A stretch of 8,984 bases of DNA from Pseudomonadota bacterium (GTDB lineage: Bacteria; Pseudomonadota; Gammaproteobacteria; Burkholderiales; Casimicrobiaceae). Positions 4,978 through 8,984 of the stretch are shown here, piece by piece (within the stretch, counting starts at the first letter, position 1; every line of letters begins with the position of its first letter). Location: assembly GCA_029571495.1 (NCBI GenBank), contig JAKPSO010000483.1:1-8984 (forward strand), read 5' to 3'. A program made the translations under genes and the position numbers. The notes under the pieces are model-generated. The model saw only the letters and a list, made by a program, of their open reading frames with translations. It was not told the DNA's origin and did no database searches.

Positions 4978-6621
4978 ATGCTTAGTTCCTTCACTCTGCT
5001 TGATGGCGTAGCGCTTCTTGCGGGTGTGAGCGTCGCCGTCATCAGCGTGTGGTGGGTCAAGCGTCGAATACGCGGCACATTGACGGCCCTCACCGAGGCG
5101 ACGCGAGCGCTCTCCAAGGGCGATTTTCACGTGGAAGTGCCGATTCCGTCTCGCGGTGCGGCCGGTGACTTAGTGCGTGCCTTCAACGAAATGGCGCATC
5201 AGTTGGCTGCCAGCCGAAGCCAGATCACGAACTACCAAAAGACGTTGGAGTCTCGGGTACGCGAGCGTACGCGAGATTTGCAAAGTGCAACTCAGCGCGC
5301 CGTGCTCATTGCTCAAACCGACCCGCTGACGGCGCTGCCGAATCGTTTGATGTTTCGGTCGAAATTAGAGGAAGCCATTAAGTCCGCAAGCGTTAGCAAG
5401 AGCCGCGTCGCAGTCCTGTTCGTCGACCTCGATTACTTCAAGACGTTCAACGACAGTTTGGGGCACGACGCCGGTGACACGGTGCTGCGCGCTGCTGCGC
5501 AAAGGCTTCGTAACGCTGTACGTCAAGACGATTTGGTCGCGCGCTTTGGTGGTGACGAATTTGTAGTGCTCATTTCGCGACTGGAAACTCAACACGCGGA
5601 GCACGTGGCGCTCAAGGTGGCCGAGGGAATTCTGGATGCGTTACGCGAGCCATTCGAAGCCGGTGGCACGCATGCGAGCATGCCTGGCTCCGTCGGCATC
5701 GCGATCTATCCACAAGACGGCACCAATGCCAACGAACTCATCAAGAACGCCGACACCGCGATGTACGCGGCCAAGAAGTCCGGTCGCAATCGCATTGAGC
5801 ATTTCTCCGGCGGCTCAAGTAAACAGCAAGCGCATCGCTCGCAATTTGAAAGCGATATTCGTCGTGGCATTTCGGCCAACGAATTCTTCTTGATGTTTCA
5901 GCCGCAGGTCGACGCGGCTACGGGCTCGCCAACGGGGCTTGAGGCACTGTTGCGCTGGAGACATCAAACGCGGGGCTTGGTTCAGCCCATGGAATTCATC
6001 CCCGTGGCTGAGGAGAGTGGGCTCATCAATCCCTTAGGTCGTCGCGCCCTTGAACTCGCCTGTGAACAGTTCAAACTTTGGCAGACACGCGACATTTATC
6101 CACGTATATCGGTCAACGTCTCGGCAGCGCAACTGCAAGACCCAAACTGGCTCAATTCGGTCGATGAGACGATTGAACGCACCGGAATCCCAGCGAAATT
6201 TCTCGATCTGGAAATCACTGAATCGATGCTTGTCGGCAACCCGAAACACGTGATCGACACGCTCGACACGCTGGGCCGCATGGGGGTCACGCTCACGCTT
6301 GATGACTTCGGAACCGGTTACTCAAGCCTCAGCTACTTAACGCGACTCCCGTTTCACACCATCAAAATCGACCGAAGCTTCATTCAACACATTGACGAGA
6401 AACCACGCCGAGGCATCGTACAAGCCATCGTTGCCATCGCGCACAGCTTGGGCATGCGGGTGATCGCTGAAGGCGTGGAAACACCGCTACAGCTTTCGAT
6501 CATTCGCGACCTCGGCTGCGAAGAAATTCAGGGCTACTACATCGCCAAACCGCTTGAGGCACAGGCGATTGCGCCCTGGTGGCAACTACAGCTCGACAAC
6601 GTCGGCGCCATGTCGCATTAG
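4978..6621 (+). CDS. Membrane-anchored HAMP-GGDEF-EAL cyclic-di-GMP signalling protein
   Basis: A 547-residue protein that could make and degrade cyclic di-GMP. One transmembrane helix (about 8-27) is followed by a HAMP domain (about 28-80), a short coiled coil (about 80-108) and a GGDEF domain (about 109-277) with DPLTALPNR, an intact GGDEF at 191-195 and an inhibitory-site RxxD (Arg182-Asp185) five residues before it. The EAL domain (about 285-535) has Glu322 of EAL, Asn380, Glu412, the DDFGTG pair Asp442/443, Lys463, Glu498 and Gln518 in place, so phosphodiesterase activity is expected. There is no periplasmic sensor domain before the helix, so input must come through the helix, HAMP or a partner. 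The ATG at 4978 has no clear ribosome binding site and lies 36 bp after the fumarase stop in the same frame, suggesting translational coupling. The stop is TAG. Domain calls are sure; net activity is not known. Confidence 0.93.
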   Translation: MLSSFTLLDGVALLAGVSVAVISVWWVKRRIRGTLTALTEATRALSKGDFHVEVPIPSRGAAGDLVRAFNEMAHQLAASRSQITNYQKTLESRVRERTRDLQSATQRAVLIAQTDPLTALPNRLMFRSKLEEAIKSASVSKSRVAVLFVDLDYFKTFNDSLGHDAGDTVLRAAAQRLRNAVRQDDLVARFGGDEFVVLISRLETQHAEHVALKVAEGILDALREPFEAGGTHASMPGSVGIAIYPQDGTNANELIKNADTAMYAAKKSGRNRIEHFSGGSSKQQAHRSQFESDIRRGISANEFFLMFQPQVDAATGSPTGLEALLRWRHQTRGLVQPMEFIPVAEESGLINPLGRRALELACEQFKLWQTRDIYPRISVNVSAAQLQDPNWLNSVDETIERTGIPAKFLDLEITESMLVGNPKHVIDTLDTLGRMGVTLTLDDFGTGYSSLSYLTRLPFHTIKIDRSFIQHIDEKPRRGIVQAIVAIAHSLGMRVIAEGVETPLQLSIIRDLGCEEIQGYYIAKPLEAQAIAPWWQLQLDNVGAMSH

Positions 6622-6644
6622 GCTTCGCAGCTAGCGAGACCTAA
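6618..6644. terminator. Stem-loop spanning both convergent stop codons
   Basis: TTAGG-CT-TCGC, a 5-base loop AGCTA, then GCGA-GA-CCTAA form a 9-bp stem with a small internal loop. It covers the TAG of the GGDEF-EAL gene and the TAG of the nucleotidyltransferase gene on the other strand, which are only 19 bp apart. There is no T-run on either side, so it would act as a weak or bidirectional, possibly Rho-assisted, end or as a barrier to degradation. Confidence 0.4.
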
Positions 6645-7261
6645 TTGCCCGCAGGCAAATCATCGGGCACGTCGATGTCACGCACTACGCCAGGATCGGT
6701 GACCGCGACGACGTGAAGGTTCTGCTCGTTCGCCCGCAGAATTGAGCGTGCGCCAGCGTCACCCGCACAAAGCGACAACTCAGACAGATAACGTGCCGGA
6801 AAGACCACTGGATGCCCCGCGTGACCGTTGTGCGTCGGCTGCGCAATGCAGTCCTCGGCCACCGATGTCTCAACCAGTGTCGCAATGGTCGACGACCGAA
6901 TCCAAGGCATGTCGGCTAGTGCGACAACGACGCTCTTCGCATCGGGAAACGCATCTCGCACGAATCGCGCCGCCGCAGCGAGGCTGTGTCCCATGCCGTC
7001 CGCCGCATCCGAAGGCACGACCACCAAGGCGCGCTTCGCCGATGCAAACCGCGCGACGGGCGAATCGGCACTTCTCGCGGCGACGACAACGGCATCCACG
7101 CACTCAGCAAGCATCGTCAGCGACCGCTCCGCTACGGGAACGCCATCGAGAAGCACCTCGAGTTTGCGTCCGGCCGCACTGGCATCAAACCGCCGGCCGC
7201 TGCCAGCCGCAAGCAACACGCCGACGGTCCTCGCATCGCTCCTCGCGTCGGCGCGCGCCAC
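6641..7261 (-). CDS. MobA/MocA-like nucleotidyltransferase
   Basis: A 206-residue protein of the NTP_transf_3 (MobA-like) family. The Rossmann-type nucleotide loop LLAAGSGRRF (about 16-25) is followed by Lys33, then ADMPW (about 116-120, a metal-binding aspartate motif), GHPVVFP (about 149-155), GDAGARSIL (about 167-175) and RDIDVPDDL near the C-terminus. This order fits CTP:molybdenum-cofactor cytidylyltransferase (MocA) and MobA relatives, which transfer a nucleotide to molybdopterin. No molybdoenzyme gene is nearby, so the acceptor substrate is not established. The GTG start at 7261 is taken because it follows the dcd stop by 3 nt; no ribosome binding site is seen, so translation is probably coupled to dcd. 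A nonsense codon within dcd could therefore lower its expression. It ends in TAG and converges on the GGDEF-EAL gene. Confidence 0.82.
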   Translation of the reverse strand: MARADARSDARTVGVLLAAGSGRRFDASAAGRKLEVLLDGVPVAERSLTMLAECVDAVVVAARSADSPVARFASAKRALVVVPSDAADGMGHSLAAAARFVRDAFPDAKSVVVALADMPWIRSSTIATLVETSVAEDCIAQPTHNGHAGHPVVFPARYLSELSLCAGDAGARSILRANEQNLHVVAVTDPGVVRDIDVPDDLPAGN

Positions 7262-7264
7262 GGG

Positions 7265-7831
7265 TTAAGTCTTTGGCAGCGTGACGCCGCTTTGTCCTTG
7301 ATACTTGCCGCCGCGATCCTTGTATGAGGTGCCGCAGACTTCGTCACTCTCGAAAAAGAGCACCTGGGCACACCCTTCGCCCGCGTAAATTTTCGCAGGT
7401 AGCGGCGTCGTATTCGAAAACTCTAGCGTCACGTAACCTTCCCACTCCGGCTCAAATGGCGTGACGTTCACAATGATGCCGCAGCGCGCGTAGGTACTCT
7501 TGCCCACACAAATCGTCAACACGCTTCGTGGGATTCGAAAATATTCGACGGTGCGCGCCAAGGCGAATGAGTTCGGTGGGATGATGCAGACGTCGCCCTT
7601 GAAATCCACGAACTACTTTTCGTCGAACGCCTTCGGGTCAACAATCGTCGAATTAATGTTGGTGAAAATCTTAAATTCGTTGGCGCATCGGATGTCGTAG
7701 CCATAGCTCGACGTGCCGTACGACACAATTTTTTGACCATCTACAAAGCGCACCTGATCGGGCACAAATGGCTCAATCATCTTGTGTGATTCGGCCATTC
7801 GGCGAATCCAGTGGTCAGATTTGATGGACAT
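7265..7831 (-). pseudogene. dcd: dCTP deaminase interrupted by one in-frame TAG
   Basis: The intact gene would encode 188 residues, the usual size, converting dCTP to dUTP and ammonia for thymidylate synthesis. Codons 1-72 (7831-7616) encode the N-terminal part with IVSYGTSSYGYDIRC and end in FDEK. Codon 73 is TAG (7615-7613), and the same frame continues FVDFKGDVCIIPPNSFALAR, then GKSTYARCGIIVNVTPFEPEWEGYVTLEFSN with the catalytic glutamate (Glu137), and ends GVTLPKT before TAA. Relatives have serine at this place (FDEKSFVDFKG, recalled), so one base change, TCG to TAG, explains it. Nothing else is damaged: no frameshift and no eroded motif. It may be a sequencing error, a very recent nonsense mutation, or a suppressed amber. 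A GTG two codons after the TAG could restart a 114-residue C-terminal piece. The ATG at 7831 is preferred over a TTG three codons upstream, because MSIKSD is the family start. Confidence 0.9.
7613..7615 (-). other. In-frame amber codon within dcd
   Basis: The minus strand reads GAA AAG TAG TTC GTG GAT. TAG replaces codon 73, where Burkholderia-type Dcd proteins carry serine. The flanking codons encode conserved residues on both sides in the same frame. Confidence 0.9.
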
Positions 7832-7862
7832 AGAAGGCAAGCAAAATGTGAGGTAAGCGGAT

Positions 7863-7868
7863 ATTGTA
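7863..7868 (-). promoter_or_regulatory. Possible -10 element for dcd
   Basis: TACAAT on the minus strand matches the -10 consensus at five of six positions and lies about 31 bp before the dcd ATG. No good -35 hexamer is found 16-18 bases upstream, so this is only a candidate. The 138-bp region between dcd and the divergent ycaQ start is the only place for both promoters. Confidence 0.3.
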
Positions 7869-7969
7869 AGAACTCATCTGCGGTTTACCTTCGCATGCGC
7901 CGCATTGCGACCCATTCCCGCAAAATGCACGACCCGCCGTGCTCTGCACACCACACTGCGACTACCGAA

Positions 7970-8984
7970 GTGAAAAACGATTTAGAACTCACGATTGCTC
8001 AAGCACGGGCCCTACAGCTCGCAGCCATGGGCCTTCTGACGCCACCGAAAGCGCGCGCCACGAAGCAAAGGGTTCTGTCCGCAATTCGCGCGATGAACGT
8101 GCTGCAAATTGACACCATCAGCGTCGTCGCGCGCAGCCCGTACTTCGTGCTTTGGAGTCGCCTCGGACACTACGAACCAGCGTGGCTAGACGAGTTGCTC
8201 GCCGACGGCGCGCTCTTTGAATACTGGGCGCATGCCGCGTGCTTCTTGCCAATAGAGGACTATCCGCTCTACCGTCGACAAATGCTGCATTTGGAAGCTG
8301 CGGGCTCCGAGCGCACGGCTGCTCGGCTCGCTGCGGAGCCGCACGCGCACACCGAACTCGTCGAGCATGTTCGCGATCACGGGCCCGTGCGGGCAACTGA
8401 CTTCGAACATGAAGATGGCCGCAAAGGCAACGGTTGGTGGGATTGGAAGCCGGACAAGCTGCGACTGGAGACGCTCTTCACAGCAGGCGAAATCATGGTC
8501 AGGCGCCGCGAGAACTTCCATCGTGTCTACGACGTCCGCGAGCGCGTCTTGTCGCCGAGGCTACTCGACGACAGCAATGTGCCAAGTCGTGAGGAAGCGG
8601 CAGAACAGTGGACGCTCGCGGCGGTCAAGGCCATGGGTCTGGCGCCTGCGCGCTGGATTGGCGACTACTTCCGCCATGCCCGCCGGGCCCCTCGACCGCA
8701 CCCCGACAGCTTGGTTGATCGCGGCCTACTGCAACGCGTCAAGGTCGTCGGTCTGCCGTGGCCTGTATACGTTCATTCGGACCACTCGGCGCTGCTCCGC
8801 CGTGCCGCGCAAAACAAGCTCGTCGCGACCTACACCACACTGCTCTCGCCGTTTGATCCCCTCGTTTGGGACCGTGAGCGGGCACAGATGCTTTGGAATT
8901 TTGACTATCGCATCGAGTGCTACACACCCGAGGCCAAGCGCCGATACGGCTACTTCACACTGCCGATCCTCGTGCGCGGCGAAC
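7970..8984 (+). CDS. ycaQ: YcaQ-family interstrand-crosslink DNA glycosylase (3' truncated by window)
   Basis: The first 338 residues of a winged-helix DNA glycosylase of the HTH_42 (YcaQ/AlkZ) superfamily. Members unhook interstrand crosslinks and remove alkylated bases. The frame is open to the window end; with E. coli YcaQ at 410 residues, roughly 70 are missing. Recognisable stretches are LQIDTISVVARSPYFVLWSRLG (about 45-66), containing the catalytic-type Q-I-D (46-48) of the YcaQ-like branch rather than the Q-x-Q of AlkZ, then EYWAHAACFLP (about 84-94), GPVRATDFEH (about 138-147), WWDWKP, ENFHRVYD (about 181-188), LLSPFDPLVWDRERA (about 291-305) and YRIECYTPEAKRRYGYF (about 313-329). The GTG at 7970 gives the family-like start (KNDLELTIAQARAL). 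In-frame ATGs at 7925 and 7895 would add 15 or 25 residues that look non-coding; none has a ribosome binding site. It is divergent from dcd. Confidence 0.92.
   Translation, partial: MKNDLELTIAQARALQLAAMGLLTPPKARATKQRVLSAIRAMNVLQIDTISVVARSPYFVLWSRLGHYEPAWLDELLADGALFEYWAHAACFLPIEDYPLYRRQMLHLEAAGSERTAARLAAEPHAHTELVEHVRDHGPVRATDFEHEDGRKGNGWWDWKPDKLRLETLFTAGEIMVRRRENFHRVYDVRERVLSPRLLDDSNVPSREEAAEQWTLAAVKAMGLAPARWIGDYFRHARRAPRPHPDSLVDRGLLQRVKVVGLPWPVYVHSDHSALLRRAAQNKLVATYTTLLSPFDPLVWDRERAQMLWNFDYRIECYTPEAKRRYGYFTLPILVRGE

Noticed and set aside
4159..5130. 323-codon open frame on the minus strand across the end of the fumarase gene and the start of the GGDEF-EAL gene
   Set aside because: It is antisense to two clear genes, arginine- and histidine-rich, with no ribosome binding site or recognisable motif.
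8118..8521. Minus-strand open frames opposite the ycaQ-like gene
   Set aside because: The plus strand here carries a continuous, family-matching glycosylase frame that simply lacks a stop within the window.

Overview
The window looks like chromosomal DNA of a betaproteobacterium, most likely of the Burkholderiales. This rests on recalled protein similarity (the Acs, class I fumarase and Dcd sequences read like Burkholderia/Cupriavidus-type proteins), a moderately GC-rich composition, and a UPF0114 gene lying directly before a single-chain class I fumarase. No phage, insertion sequence, CRISPR array, rRNA or tRNA is visible.

Layout, left to right. (1) Bases 1-49 hold the first codons of an unidentified minus-strand gene with a strong ribosome binding site. 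(2) Minus strand 363-2345 is acs, acetyl-CoA synthetase. Its 3' end is followed by an unusual structure: the last 37 bp of the gene are repeated exactly 119 bp further on, around a small REP-like palindromic segment, and then come a hairpin and a good rho-independent terminator. (3) A divergent control region of about 360 bp separates acs from the plus-strand genes and holds several dyads and a sigma-54-like site. (4) Plus strand 2709-6621 holds three genes: a four-helix UPF0114/YqhA membrane protein, a class I (4Fe-4S) fumarase, and a membrane-anchored HAMP-GGDEF-EAL cyclic-di-GMP protein. (5) Convergent to these, on the minus strand, are a MobA/MocA-like nucleotidyltransferase and, 3 nt upstream of it, dcd (dCTP deaminase). 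dcd carries a single in-frame TAG at codon 73 in an otherwise well preserved sequence. (6) Divergent from dcd, a YcaQ-family DNA glycosylase starts near 7970 and runs off the right edge.

Functionally this is mostly core metabolism: acetate activation feeding the TCA cycle, fumarase in the TCA cycle, c-di-GMP signalling, dUTP supply for thymidylate, and interstrand crosslink repair. I do not see a clear multi-gene novel system. The points most worth a second look are the amber codon inside dcd, the duplicated acs tail with its small inserted element, the fact that fumarase and the GGDEF-EAL gene share one reading frame separated by a single TAG, and a cysteine-bearing insertion in the YqhA-like protein. 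TAG ends four of the six genes whose end lies in the window, which gives the amber observations a common thread, although nothing here proves recoding.
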